Below, one piece after another: positions 18,401 to 26,231 of a stretch of DNA of 64,000 nt. A model generated the notes under the pieces. The model was not told the DNA's origin and did no database searches. It saw only the letters and a program-made list of their open reading frames with translations. The position numbers and the translations under genes were made by a program. The first letter of the stretch is position 1; each line of letters begins with the position of its first letter. This DNA is from Candidatus Bathyarchaeota archaeon (GTDB taxonomy: Archaea > Thermoproteota > Bathyarchaeia > Bathyarchaeales > Bathycorpusculaceae): positions 124,001 to 188,000 of the forward strand of contig JAGTQZ010000006.1 of NCBI GenBank assembly GCA_018396705.1, given 5' to 3'.

Positions 18401-18893
18401 GGATAAAATCGCCAATAACAAGAGTTAACGCCTGATCTGTACCCCCAGCAGAGCGTATCGGCCCAGCAAAGTAAATGGCTAAGTATCTTGAATTATCATG
18501 ATTCGTTTTAATTTTAACATGAGCCACGCCTTGAACTGGGGCGGCGGTGACACCTTCGGTTAGAATTGCCAAGGCTGTGCGCACAGCTTGTTCGGCTGCT
18601 GCCTCAGGCTCCATGTGCCCAAATCTCCCATAGACAATTTCCTCGGCAATCTTGAAGGCCAATTCTTCCCTTGGAAGCTTTTGGCTTAATTCTCTGATTC
18701 TTCCCGCAACACCCTTAGGACCCACTAATCCTTCAACAAGATCCGCCATATCTCTTGCAATTTCACATTCAGGACTAATGGAGGGGTCGTAACCTTTTTT
18801 TCGGGCCATTCGGCTTATAGCGTATAACACTTCAAGTTGTTTCTCTAAGCTTTCTACATATTTTGCATACGCATCGCTCATAGATTTGTTCAA
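15477..18893 (-). CDS. polC: DNA polymerase D large subunit (DP2)
   Basis: A 1138-residue protein starting at TTG 18893, five bases after AAGGAGGG; ATG 18881 is a possible inner start. FAGPIRSAGGTDQALTLV, the RHGGFRLRYGRSRNTGL segment and the catalytic CDGDEDALMLALDALL near residue 890 identify the two-barrel catalytic subunit of archaeal PolD. Two zinc regions are present (CPKCNVYSFKIKCPIC and following CPRC...CPVC, near 640-690; CKSCNKRFRR...CLQC near 1075-1100). No intein is present. It replicates the genome with DP1, encoded at 26232-27806. Confidence 0.97.
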   Translation of the reverse strand: MNKSMSDAYAKYVESLEKQLEVLYAISRMARKKGYDPSISPECEIARDMADLVEGLVGPKGVAGRIRELSQKLPREELAFKIAEEIVYGRFGHMEPEAAAEQAVRTALAILTEGVTAAPVQGVAHVKIKTNHDNSRYLAIYFAGPIRSAGGTDQALTLVIGDFIRRLLGLDRYKPTDEEIARFIEEIRLYERAVSRFQYHVSDEELRRALKWIPVEVTGTETDPVEVSSYRNLPRIETNKVRGGALRVVNDGIVGRASKVLAIVEKLGIQGWDWLKDIRKMSEKKSAGFMDDVVAGRPIFSFPSRHGGFRLRYGRSRNTGLTAVGIHPATMLVLQGFIAVGTQLRLELPGKGGIAVPVDFLEPPIAKLRDGSVVKVSLENFADVKDQIEKILFLGDILVSFGDFLYQGKSLVPAGYVEEWWAADLQKAIATNFNGNLEEAAAFVGISPSKVKCLIKDPFTCKPSFEEAVNLALKLKVPLHPAFTPFWSSLGSVEKLVHLKNWLSKCDVEYNGDFACRIVGETEEKVKEALETICLPHKVMYGKIVLEDDEARVLAFCLGHKCSDISVSGSETVLEVIEKLSGVAVRDKAPTFVGARMGRPEKAKRREMKPLVHVLFPVGLAGGPQRDIIEACEKGNVFVEIVRLKCPKCNVYSFKIKCPICGSETVAETACPRCGKILNDERECPVCKIPAVRYRKCAVNVKTLLEEACNILQVSMPRILKGVKGLTNETKMPEVLEKGILRAKYDLSVYKDGTIRFDATNAPLTHFKPAEIGVSIEKLMQLGYHYDIYGSPLINPEQICELKVQDVVIPVKCAEYFVRVASFLDELLMKVYRLQPYYNVRRIEDLVGHLVIGLAPHTSVGILGRIIGFTNLNVCYAHPLWHSAKRRDCDGDEDALMLALDALLNFSRKYLPAQIGGIMDAPLLLMPIVNPKEVQRQAHDFDVASMYPLEFYEKTLQRVEAKHVSPIIDLIEHRLGTEAQFEGYHFTVPVSNIGLGVEESAYKRFKTMTDKLNGQLSLAEKIGAVDVRKVALKVLVKHFIRDIAGNLRAFSTQGFRCKSCNKRFRRLPLKGKCLQCGGDLTLTVYRGSIEKYLEAAEHIARKYRLPKYYTQRITLIRDEINSLFEGKKPRQISLTDFT

Positions 18894-19020
18894 TCAATCC
18901 CTCCTTACAAAGCTACACTAGGGATTTTATTTTAGTTTTTGCTGACATAAAAAAGAAGAACGTCGTCATAGCTTTTCTTTGAAGCATAAATGTTTTCTAA
19001 AACTTAAACTTACACTTAAA

Positions 19021-19779
19021 TTAAGCCTGCATCTTACTCTGTTTTATACCCTCAATAATTCTGGAAACTCGATCTTCAACTTGCCCATATTCCACAACAT
19101 TGCCGGTAACGATTATATCCGCACCAGCGGATACCGCGTCAAAAGCTTGATCCCCAGACTTTATTCCTCCACCAACAATCAAAGGAACCGTTATACAGCC
19201 CTTAACGAGTCTAATCATTTCACGAGGCACCGGCTGTTTAGCGCCCGATCCAGCCTCAAGATATATGAAGCGCATGCCCAAATACTGCCCAGCTAACGCG
19301 TGTGCTGCAGCTAGCTCTGGCTTGTCATAGGGGATTGGCACAGCCTTCCCGATTATCCCAGCGGTGCCACCCTCACCGACAATGATGTAGCCCATTGGGA
19401 TGGGCTCTAGATTGTACTTTTTAACCAATGGAGCCCCTAAAACTTGTGCCCCTATTATAAAGTATGGGTCTGTGGAATTTAGAAGGGACATAAACCATAT
19501 TGCATCCGCATAGCGGCTTATGCTGGTTACGTTATTTGGAAACAGGATGACGGGGAGCCCAACAGCTCGTTTAATCGTTTTAACCACACTGTCAAGATGT
19601 TTAGTAGAGATAAAAGTGGACCCCCCTACCATTATGGCGGATGTCCCGCTCGCTTTTGCCTTCTCAGCAATCACCGAGGCTTGTGATGGAGTAACTTTCT
19701 CTGGATCGATAAGCGTTATATGAATTGCACCTTCGCTCTGAATCTTGCCAAGTAAATACTTCTCTACAGAACCCACCAT
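19021..19779 (-). CDS. Geranylgeranylglyceryl phosphate synthase
   Basis: A 252-residue TIM-barrel protein. HITLIDPEKVTPSQA, IMVGGSTF, the FPNNVTSIS segment, and VGGGIKSGDQAFDAVSAGAD binding phosphate are typical of archaeal GGGPS. The enzyme joins sn-glycerol-1-phosphate to geranylgeranyl diphosphate, the first ether bond in archaeal lipids. The next enzyme, DGGGP synthase, is at 37987-38853. The following Elf1 gene is 24 bases upstream on the same strand. Confidence 0.93.
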   Translation of the reverse strand: MVGSVEKYLLGKIQSEGAIHITLIDPEKVTPSQASVIAEKAKASGTSAIMVGGSTFISTKHLDSVVKTIKRAVGLPVILFPNNVTSISRYADAIWFMSLLNSTDPYFIIGAQVLGAPLVKKYNLEPIPMGYIIVGEGGTAGIIGKAVPIPYDKPELAAAHALAGQYLGMRFIYLEAGSGAKQPVPREMIRLVKGCITVPLIVGGGIKSGDQAFDAVSAGADIIVTGNVVEYGQVEDRVSRIIEGIKQSKMQA

Positions 19780-19803
19780 TGCAGCTTCACCTTACAGCTA
19801 TCC

Positions 19804-20061
19804 TCAACTTTGCCTTGCAGTTGTGTTCTTCAACCCGCTGTAAAATTTGTCAGTAAACATGCAATATACGTCTATCTCACCCAGGGCTTGCTTAACCGGA
19901 AACTCTTCCTGTGCCCCACAGTTTCCGCAGCTCACAACTGCGCGGCCTTCTTCACGAAACATCTCCACGCGAACTGCTTCTTTTCCGCAGCTTGGGCAGG
20001 AGTAGAGTTTCGGCAACCGTTTTTTGGGGATACGAATCACTTTTCTTCTTCTTCTTCCCAT
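19804..20061 (-). CDS. Elf1-like transcription elongation factor (zinc ribbon)
   Basis: An 85-residue protein. A basic [18 protein letters not shown] leader precedes a zinc ribbon [13 protein letters not shown]...[13 protein letters not shown]. The remainder ([17 protein letters not shown]) is helical. This matches archaeal Elf1, which travels with RNA polymerase near the downstream DNA. Preceded by GAAG-type sequence and divergent from nadE. Confidence 0.85.
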   Translation of the reverse strand: MGRRRRKVIRIPKKRLPKLYSCPSCGKEAVRVEMFREEGRAVVSCGNCGAQEEFPVKQALGEIDVYCMFTDKFYSGLKNTTARQS

Positions 20062-20161
20062 ACTTCAGTCCTTCACATTTCGTCAAGCCACATTTAAATC
20101 ATTTATTAATCTTCGTCCTTAAATACTTGCCTAATCCAATATGCATTGGAGAGAACATCCC

Positions 20162-21004
20162 TTGAAACTCACTCAACAAGTCTTGGAGTTGAACTGGGAA
20201 GAAGTCAAAACCAAGATTACTCGCTTCATAAAAGATTACGTGGAAAAAGCCAAGGCGAAAGGCATAGTGCTCGGTCTTTCAGGAGGTGTTGACAGTAGCA
20301 CAGCAGCAGCCCTATCCGCTATAGCCATTGGAGGAAACAAAATTTTAGGGCTACTACTACCAGAAAAGGAGACCTACAGCCCTGAAGACATAAGACATGC
20401 CGAGCTTGTCGCAGAAAAATTCGGGATAAAAACTGAAATTATTGATATAACACCAACGTTGGAGGCTTTGCAGAAAACAATACCGGCTTTCGATCCAGAG
20501 GACAAGCTCTCTAATGGGAACTTGAAAGCCCGCACACGAATGCTTTATTTATATTACTACGCCAACAAATTTAACCTAATAGTGTGTGGTAGTTCAGATA
20601 AATCTGAAGTAATGATAGGGTATTTCACTAAGTGGGGAGACGCCGCGGCGGATATAGCACCTCTAATGGATCTTTACAAGACTCAAGTGCGAAAACTGGC
20701 AAAGCATATAGATGTCCCAGAAGAAATTGTCAACAAACCATCAACACCAATGCTTTGGCCTGGACAAACAGCTGAAGAGGAAATAGGCGTAAAGTACGAA
20801 GTTTTAGATCTCATTCTTTACGGCCTCGAACACTTTATGAAGGTTGAAGAAATAGCGGAACAATTAGGCTTGAAAAAAGAGTTGGTGGAAAGAGTGGAGA
20901 CACGGTGGAAAAACATGGAGCACAAGAGACGAATGCCTTTGACGACAAAAATCCAATACAGAACAGTGGGGCTTGACTTCAGACTCCCCCATACTCAACA
21001 GTAG
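20162..21004 (+). CDS. nadE: NAD+ synthase
   Basis: About 280 residues from TTG 20162 (GGAGAG eight bases upstream); an ATG at 20141 is the alternative. LGLSGGVDSSTAAALSA is the ATP-pyrophosphatase P-loop; VCGSSDKSEVMIGYFTKWGD binds NaAD and ATP. It amidates nicotinate adenine dinucleotide. No glutaminase domain is fused, so it takes ammonia directly or from a partner. The following gene, twelve bases away, is a nitrilase-fold protein of the family that provides the glutaminase domain in long NAD synthetases. Confidence 0.93.
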   Translation: MKLTQQVLELNWEEVKTKITRFIKDYVEKAKAKGIVLGLSGGVDSSTAAALSAIAIGGNKILGLLLPEKETYSPEDIRHAELVAEKFGIKTEIIDITPTLEALQKTIPAFDPEDKLSNGNLKARTRMLYLYYYANKFNLIVCGSSDKSEVMIGYFTKWGDAAADIAPLMDLYKTQVRKLAKHIDVPEEIVNKPSTPMLWPGQTAEEEIGVKYEVLDLILYGLEHFMKVEEIAEQLGLKKELVERVETRWKNMEHKRRMPLTTKIQYRTVGLDFRLPHTQQ

Positions 21005-21016
21005 ATTGGTGAATGT

Positions 21017-21850
21017 ATGAAAAATAAATTCAAAGTGGCGTTGTGTCAAATAAGCTGTCAAAGAGGGGACAAGACAGCTAATATACAAAAAATGGAAGAA
21101 TCTACCGCAAAGGCTAAACAGCAGGGTGCAGAACTTGTGATTTTTCCAGAACTTTCATTAACCGGCTATACACTTAGAGATGAGCTTTACAGGTTAGCAG
21201 AAAAAATTCCAGGTCCATCCACAAACACCATAAAAGAGATCGCCCGAAAATATGAAATCCACATAGTCTTTGGCATGCCAGAACTAAGCGAAAAAACACA
21301 AGCCACCTTATACAACACCGCAGTCCTTGTGGGACCAAAGGGCTTTATAGGGAAATATCGGAAAATGTATCTACCAACACATAGCATATTTGAGGAAAAA
21401 CGATACTTCAGGCAAGGATATCATGCAGGAGTATTTGAAACCGAACTCGGTAGCATAGGACTTATAATATGCTATGATATCTTCTTTCCAGAAGTATGCC
21501 GCCTAACGAGACTTGAAGGAGCACAATTAATTGCATGTATTTCAGCTTCACCCGCAATTCGTCGCGGATTCTTTGAAAATTTAACCATCGCAAGAGCTAT
21601 AGAAAACACAGCGTTCTTGGCATACGTAAATCTTGTTGGCGTAGAAGATGGGCTACAATTTTGGGGAGGTAGCAAACTAATAGGACCTAATGGAAGAACC
21701 ATTGTAACAGCTAAGTATGACGAAGAAGACCTGGTGATTGGCGAGATTGATTACACAGAGATTCGCCAAATTGAACCTTTTGTGCCAACTTTAAGGGATC
21801 TACGCCCTGAAATCTTTTATAAGTTGAAAGAAAAAGCGGAAAAAATTTAA
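21017..21850 (+). CDS. Nitrilase-superfamily carbon-nitrogen hydrolase
   Basis: A 277-residue protein. The catalytic triad residues are visible: E in LVIFPELSLTGY, K in GKYRKMYLPTHS, C in IGLIICYDIFFPE. The rest agrees with the alpha-beta-beta-alpha nitrilase fold (ENTAFLAYVNLVG, WGGSKLIGPNG). Substrate is uncertain: omega-amidase, N-carbamoylputrescine amidase and glutaminase roles are all in the family. Twelve bases after nadE, so co-transcription is very likely. Confidence 0.88.
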   Translation: MKNKFKVALCQISCQRGDKTANIQKMEESTAKAKQQGAELVIFPELSLTGYTLRDELYRLAEKIPGPSTNTIKEIARKYEIHIVFGMPELSEKTQATLYNTAVLVGPKGFIGKYRKMYLPTHSIFEEKRYFRQGYHAGVFETELGSIGLIICYDIFFPEVCRLTRLEGAQLIACISASPAIRRGFFENLTIARAIENTAFLAYVNLVGVEDGLQFWGGSKLIGPNGRTIVTAKYDEEDLVIGEIDYTEIRQIEPFVPTLRDLRPEIFYKLKEKAEKI

Positions 21851-22386
21851 AAAGTTAAAGTTTCTCACCAATGAGGTAACATTCAATGCTGAAGCATTAT
21901 TAAATCACGATCAAATCACACTTCACAGTGAAAACCGCGAAAGTTGCTAATTATCACGTGTGATCTCATGTGATGAGTGATATCACAAAATTAATGAAGT
22001 ATACAAAAGCATTCTTTGAAAAATAACTGAAAACCAGCCAGCAAATTCCAATAAACAGCAAGGCAAGAAGTGGGAAGTGTAACCAAGTTGTTATCCGAAT
22101 AAGCAGGAGACATACCAAATGTGATTAGTTAAGGAAATAACTAATGAGTATGATCTTTAACAAGCACATCAAGTGTTTAAAGTATTTTGGGGGAATTAAC
22201 AAAATTTTGAATTTTCATTAGCTAAATCGGAAAAACAGCACATCTCGTGAAATTTTGAGATTTAGGGCGTACAGTCCGATCAAAATGCGTCTATAGGATG
22301 CGCTTAAGAGTATTTTATTCTCCAACAAATTTTAATATCCCGTATACAAAATTGTATCCATTTAAGCAAATGCATCTGGGAGCAAA
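21851..22386. other. AT-rich intergenic region with ATCAC/GTGAT inverted repeats
   Basis: No gene is seen here in 536 bases. The stretch is AT-rich and carries several ATCAC/GTGAT words, concentrated at 21952-21986, where ATCACGTGTGAT (an inverted repeat with two-base spacer, 21953-21964) and the perfect palindrome GTGATATCAC (21977-21986) occur. The same words recur at 22863-22872 and before the gene at 23076. The remainder up to 22386 shows no further structure that I can support. Confidence 0.5.
21953..21986. repeat. Tandem ATCAC..GTGAT palindromes, possible operator
   Basis: Two palindromes lie 12 bases apart: ATCAC-GT-GTGAT at 21953-21964 and GTGATATCAC at 21977-21986, with another GTGAT between them at 21970-21974. 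The half-site recurs around the next two genes, which suggests binding by one regulator. Confidence 0.45.
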
Positions 22387-22866
22387 ATGAGGCTAAAAGA
22401 GACGATGCACGAATTACTTAAAAAATCTTTTGAAGACCCCATTGTAAAAATACTGGTAAAAAATAGCCATTTAACAAAAATACAGCTTGAAACATTGTTA
22501 ATAGATGTTTTAGCTGAAAATTTATTAGGTAAACCTTTAAAATATGATGAAAAAGCTAGATTACGTTTAACAAAGGCTAAAATAAGCCGCGGTGCTTTTA
22601 ACAGGACATTAAAACAAGCTAAAGAAAACGTCATAAAGTCCATATACACAGTCTTGCTTCTGGGATACTTAGGGATTTTTGAAACCACAACTTTGAGCGC
22701 ATATATTGAAGTGGCGAACAAACTACAAGAGTACATAGAATCCCATAAAACAATGGCAAGCAAAAACTTACAACTTGAGGAACAATTGAAGTTTCTAAAA
22801 ATTCTGAAAGAGGAACTTGAAATGAGTTTAGAGCGACTTTCTGAACCATCAAAAGGATTCATGTGA
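22387..22866 (+). CDS. Conserved-looking protein of unknown function near the origin
   Basis: A 159-residue protein; ATG preceded by GGGAG. I do not recognise the family. Residues 60-100 (KARLRLTKAKISRGAFNRTL followed by KQAKENVIKSIYTVLLLGYL) are basic then hydrophobic and could form a helix-turn-helix; the C-terminal third (about 105-155) is heptad-like and probably coiled coil. No signal or membrane span. It lies between the ATCAC repeats and a membrane-anchored winged helix gene, upstream of the candidate origin. A DNA-binding or regulatory role is an inference only. Confidence 0.55.
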   Translation: MRLKETMHELLKKSFEDPIVKILVKNSHLTKIQLETLLIDVLAENLLGKPLKYDEKARLRLTKAKISRGAFNRTLKQAKENVIKSIYTVLLLGYLGIFETTTLSAYIEVANKLQEYIESHKTMASKNLQLEEQLKFLKILKEELEMSLERLSEPSKGFM

Positions 22867-23018
22867 TGTCACGAATCACGAAGCTCAACGTAAACGTTAG
22901 TGATTGGGAAAATACCCAAAAATGAAGGTGCTTTGGATTTGTGTGATGTGTGACATCATAGTAACTGAACATAAGCACAAGTCTTAAATGTTCTTTTTTG
23001 AAAAATGTGATGTGTGAC
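22863..23018. repeat. Repeated GTGAT/TGTGATGTGTGAC boxes upstream of the membrane wHTH gene
   Basis: GTGATGTCAC at 22863-22872 overlaps the 3' end of the previous gene. TGTGATGTGTGAC occurs exactly twice, at 22942-22954 and 23006-23018, 64 bases apart. ATCACA (23033-23038) and a GTCACA word (23055-23060) follow. The 13-base repeats match in orientation and would fit binding sites for one protein on the promoter of the gene starting at 23076. Confidence 0.5.
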
Positions 23019-23075
23019 GTAACATGTTTAGGATCACAAAGAAGTTACATTTAAGTCACAGGGGTGAATTGTGAG

Positions 23076-23792
23076 GTGATTAATACTGTTTTTATTATTC
23101 TTCCAGCTATCTTCTTCGCTATAACAGTAGGTTTTGCCATTGAGTATTATCGACATCTTAGCAAGGTTAAGTTAGAGTATGAAAAAGCAAAGACAACTTT
23201 TAATGACATAATTTTAAGTTTCAGTAGGGAACTTAAACGCACAATTGAAAATGTGGAAACTCTTGTTTACAAGGTAGAAGCAGCTTCGGCGAAAAGCAGC
23301 GAAGCAACCAATAGAGTCGAAGCTTTAGAGGGAAAAATCAAGGCGATAGAAAATAAAGTTAAGGAAATGTCTGGAGACTTAGATAAAGTTTTAGCTCGTT
23401 TAAATGAAGTAGAGAAGCAAACACGTGATGTTGTTACATCACAGAATGAGTTAGCCACAAAAATCTTTATGCTCGAAGAGAAAGCAAAGCAGACTCAAGC
23501 CCTTCCTGAGTTAGGGGTTGTCACGGCCATACCTATAAGGAAGGAAAGAGCACTGGCATACTTGACTGAAACGGAACTTGCAGTATTGGAAATGTTAGCA
23601 ACAGAAGGGCCAAAAACAGCTCCGGAAATTAAAGAGCGAATTAAGCTCAGTAGAGAGCATACTGCAAGGTTGATGAAAAAGCTCTATGAAGAAGGCTATT
23701 TGGAAAGGGACTCAAGCAAAATACCATTTAAATATAGTGTAAAAAAGGAGATGGAAAAACTCCTAAGGAAAACCGAGGCAGAATCTACCTAA
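23076..23792 (+). CDS. Membrane-anchored coiled-coil winged helix regulator
   Basis: About 238 residues from GTG 23076, eight bases after GGGGTGA; GTG 23064 is an alternative. One N-terminal membrane helix (FIILPAIFFAITVGFAI) is followed by a long coiled coil (about 25-145, rich in E/K/L heptads), then a MarR-like winged helix (YLTETELAVLEMLATEGPKT to about residue 215, with the SREHTARLMKKLYEEGYLER recognition region). The layout would tether a DNA-binding domain to the membrane. The target is unknown, but the promoter has repeated boxes. It ends one base from a convergent wHTH gene. Confidence 0.65.
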   Translation: MINTVFIILPAIFFAITVGFAIEYYRHLSKVKLEYEKAKTTFNDIILSFSRELKRTIENVETLVYKVEAASAKSSEATNRVEALEGKIKAIENKVKEMSGDLDKVLARLNEVEKQTRDVVTSQNELATKIFMLEEKAKQTQALPELGVVTAIPIRKERALAYLTETELAVLEMLATEGPKTAPEIKERIKLSREHTARLMKKLYEEGYLERDSSKIPFKYSVKKEMEKLLRKTEAEST

Positions 23793-24200
23793 TTAAAGTC
23801 GAGGCATCTTCTGTTTTACAGTAACCTGTGAAAAGTTCGGGGATACCCTATATTTTAAACGATTAGAGGCACCGGATCTTATTAACAAACCTTTATTCGC
23901 CATCCTTGAAAGATACGTGGCAACAGTGCTTAGGCCTATTGGTTGTTTAAATTCTTGCTCGTATGCCAACTGAACATCTTTTGACGAAAACCACGAAACT
24001 GGAAAGTGTTTTTGGATTACAGATAACAATTGGTCATATTTTGACGTTTCACTTAAGGGAACATACGTTTCGGAATGATTGCTGACGCCGCCCAAAAGTT
24101 CTACAAGGTCAAGCAGACGAAGGGCTTTTTCTCGAGTAATCTGTCCTTCAAAGGCTATGCTATATTTATTGCCCTCATTATCGAATATTTCAATTCGCAT
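23793..24200 (-). CDS. Winged-helix-like protein of unknown function
   Basis: About 135 residues from ATG 24200 (GAGGAAA just upstream); the frame also offers ATG 24215 and GTG 24233. The N-terminal part (MRIEIFDNEGNKYSIAFEG) is a small beta element, followed by a helix (EKALRLLDLVELLGG). The C-terminal half (about 55-120: FSSKDVQLAYEQEFKQPIGL then VATYLSRMANKGLLIR) looks like a winged helix with a recognition helix. It adjoins the origin region and converges with the membrane-anchored regulator. Function is not known. Confidence 0.6.
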   Translation of the reverse strand: MRIEIFDNEGNKYSIAFEGQITREKALRLLDLVELLGGVSNHSETYVPLSETSKYDQLLSVIQKHFPVSWFSSKDVQLAYEQEFKQPIGLSTVATYLSRMANKGLLIRSGASNRLKYRVSPNFSQVTVKQKMPRL

Positions 24201-24620
24201 TTTCCTCGCTGGCATCTTTTCACAATTTAACACTTCACAAGTTATAGCTATTACGGTGAAAACTATGAAAACAAAAATAATTTTAAAAGGTAAAAATAAA
24301 GAAAAGAGGAAAATTTGCAGAATTTTTATTTCAAAAGCTTCACATCTTTTTCATTATTGATGAAAAAGAAAAAAGTCAATTTGTTTTGTATTTTCCACTT
24401 GAAACAATGGGGTGCCAATTTCGCAAGAAAGAAACAAAAATATGTCAATAAAAAGAAAAAAAGCAGAAGAAAAAAAGCAGAGATAGATAAAGTTCACACA
24501 ATATTAACAAAGTTGTGAAATTAAATGAAGTAATAAAACATTGGTTTTCTGCCGGTTAAACTGAGAATGAAATAATGGACGAAGTTGAGGTAAAATTTTG
24601 AGGTAAAAACATCACCGGGA

Positions 24621-24644
24621 GACCCCCTTGTTTCCGTTGGAAAG
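24621..24644 (-). promoter_or_regulatory. ORB-like origin box B
   Basis: On the minus strand the box reads CTTTCCAACGGAAACAAGGG and continues GGTC. The dyad TTCC...GGAA and the G-string match the published ORB pattern closely. It faces away from box C across the AT-rich stretch. Confidence 0.6.
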
Positions 24645-24812
24645 TTCATAGAATTAAAGATATAAAATTGAAAAGCGAGTCAAAAATTTAGAGATTTAAA
24701 GAGTCTGTTCACTTTTTTAAACAAGAAGTTTTTAATTTCCAACTATTTTTCTAACCTTTCAGAGTATATTCCCTCTTCACAGGGAATCAGAATTTTTTAT
24801 TTTTCTTTAAGA

Positions 24813-24837
24813 GTTCCAGTAGAAATGGTGGGGTGTC
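24813..24837 (+). promoter_or_regulatory. ORB-like origin box C
   Basis: Reads GTTCCAGTAGAAATGGTGGG then GTGTC on the plus strand. The first 13 bases match the ORB core GTTCCAGTGGAAA with one change. It has inverted polarity relative to box B. Confidence 0.6.
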
Positions 24838-24960
24838 TCCCATTAATATCCGTGCACTTTTCCATTTCTTTAATTGTTTTTTCGCTATAGTCCAGTTTGT
24901 TGTATAGTATAACTTATTTTTAGTCAACTTAAGGTGAAAGCACTGTAAAGAGGAAGATCT

Positions 24961-26211
24961 ATGAGCAATTCAAATATTCTCGATGAAGTATTCAGCAAGT
25001 TTCTTAATAATATGGGAATTTTTAAAGATCGAGAAGTTCTTCGTCACGATTACCTACCTGAGAGATTACCTCATCGTGAAGAGCAAATAAAACGTCTCGG
25101 TGAAACCGTGGCGCCTGTTTTGAAGGGTGCAAGGTGTTCTAACATTTTCGTTTATGGAAAAACTGGAACCGGCAAAACTGCCGTTACTAAATATGTCTTA
25201 ACAAGATTAGAGGCAAAAGCAAAGGAATTCGGTTCTTTTGTAAGCTTTTGTTATGTTAATTGTCGTTTGGCTGGAACAGAGTATCGGGTCTTGGCAAGCC
25301 TTTGTAATAGTATTCAACTTCAAGTGCCTTTTACCGGGCTGTCTGTTGGTGAAGTATTTGAAAGGTTTAAGAATAGTTTAAACAGGGAGAAAAGAATAAT
25401 GATTATAGCTCTAGACGAAGTGGATGCCTTAGTTAAATCGAGAAGCGACACCCTCTTGTATGAGTTAACTAGAATTAACGAAGCATTATCGCAAAGTAAA
25501 GTTTCTATAATTGGGATATCAAACGATTTGCGCCTTAAAGAGTTTCTTGATCCACGGGTTTTGAGCTCTCTTAGTGAGGAGGAAATCGTTTTTAGGCCGT
25601 ATAATGCTAGTGAACTTAGGACAATTTTGGCTGAACGGGCGCAAATGGCTTTCCGTGAGGGTGCCTTAAATGAAGGTGCCTTAAGTCTTTGTGCAGCTTT
25701 AGCTGCGGCAGAACATGGTGACGCGCGAAGGGCTTTGGATTTGCTTAGGGTTGCAGGGGAGGTTGCGGAGCGAAACGGTGCAAAAATGGTTACTGAGGAA
25801 CATGTGCGGGAGGCTGAAAAACTTATAGAACATAATCGTGTTATAGAGGCTCTTGCGAATCTTACATTACATTCAAAGCTTGTTATGTTAAGTATATTTC
25901 ATTTAGTTAGGGCAAATGGTTACAAGGCGATTACTGGTGAAATATACGAAGTTTACAATGAACTTTGTGGAGAATTAGGTGTTACTCCCTTAACCCAGCG
26001 GAGAGTTAGCGCGTTAGTCAACGAGCTCGACGCCCTAGGGTTGCTGAACGCTCAAGTTACTAGTATGGGAAGGTATGGCAGGACAAAGAAAATTCGACTT
26101 GAGGTGACTCGAGGGCTTATCAGAGAAGCTTTTTCCGATGACGTTAGACTTGGGCGTCTGATTGACTATGAGCCAAAATGCCTTTCACAAAACATTCACG
26201 GCAAAAATTAA
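24961..26211 (+). CDS. orc1: Origin recognition protein Orc1/Cdc6
   Basis: A 416-residue AAA+ protein. Walker A is YGKTGTGKTAVTKYVL (about 65-78), Walker B is IIALDEVDAL (about 145). Sensor 1 lies in IIGISNDLRLKEFL, and a C-terminal winged helix (about 310-405, PLTQRRVSALVNELDALGLL) contacts origin DNA. It is preceded by a GAGG site and a TATA-like ACTTATTTTTA near 24909. Position beside ORB boxes and the convergent DP1 gene is as in Pyrococcus-type origins. Confidence 0.97.
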   Translation: MSNSNILDEVFSKFLNNMGIFKDREVLRHDYLPERLPHREEQIKRLGETVAPVLKGARCSNIFVYGKTGTGKTAVTKYVLTRLEAKAKEFGSFVSFCYVNCRLAGTEYRVLASLCNSIQLQVPFTGLSVGEVFERFKNSLNREKRIMIIALDEVDALVKSRSDTLLYELTRINEALSQSKVSIIGISNDLRLKEFLDPRVLSSLSEEEIVFRPYNASELRTILAERAQMAFREGALNEGALSLCAALAAAEHGDARRALDLLRVAGEVAERNGAKMVTEEHVREAEKLIEHNRVIEALANLTLHSKLVMLSIFHLVRANGYKAITGEIYEVYNELCGELGVTPLTQRRVSALVNELDALGLLNAQVTSMGRYGRTKKIRLEVTRGLIREAFSDDVRLGRLIDYEPKCLSQNIHGKN

Positions 26212-26231
26212 GGAAAACATTGCAGAACTAT

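Larger units (their letters stand above)
24392..24837. other. Candidate replication origin (oriC) with ORB-like boxes
   Basis: Three sites resemble archaeal origin recognition boxes, each with a TTCCA...GAAA dyad and an adjacent G-run. Box A, plus strand, 24392-24416: TTTCCACTTGAAAC followed by AATGGGG. Box B, minus strand, 24621-24644: CTTTCCAACGGAAAC followed by AAGGGGG. Box C, plus strand, 24813-24837: GTTCCAGTAGAAA followed by TGGTGGGGTG. B and C are inverted and flank an AT-rich stretch (24645-24812) suited to unwinding. The orc1/cdc6 gene begins 124 bases beyond box C. Position and sequence match known archaeal origins; activity is inferred. Confidence 0.65.

Noticed and set aside
22362-22862. 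Long minus-strand open frame opposite the gene at 22387
   Set aside because: It mirrors a plus-strand gene that has a ribosome binding site; codon pattern and amino-acid content look like a shadow.
24315-24518. 67-codon plus-strand frame in the origin region
   Set aside because: Composition is lysine/asparagine-rich from A-rich DNA, and it covers ORB-like box A; no start signal.
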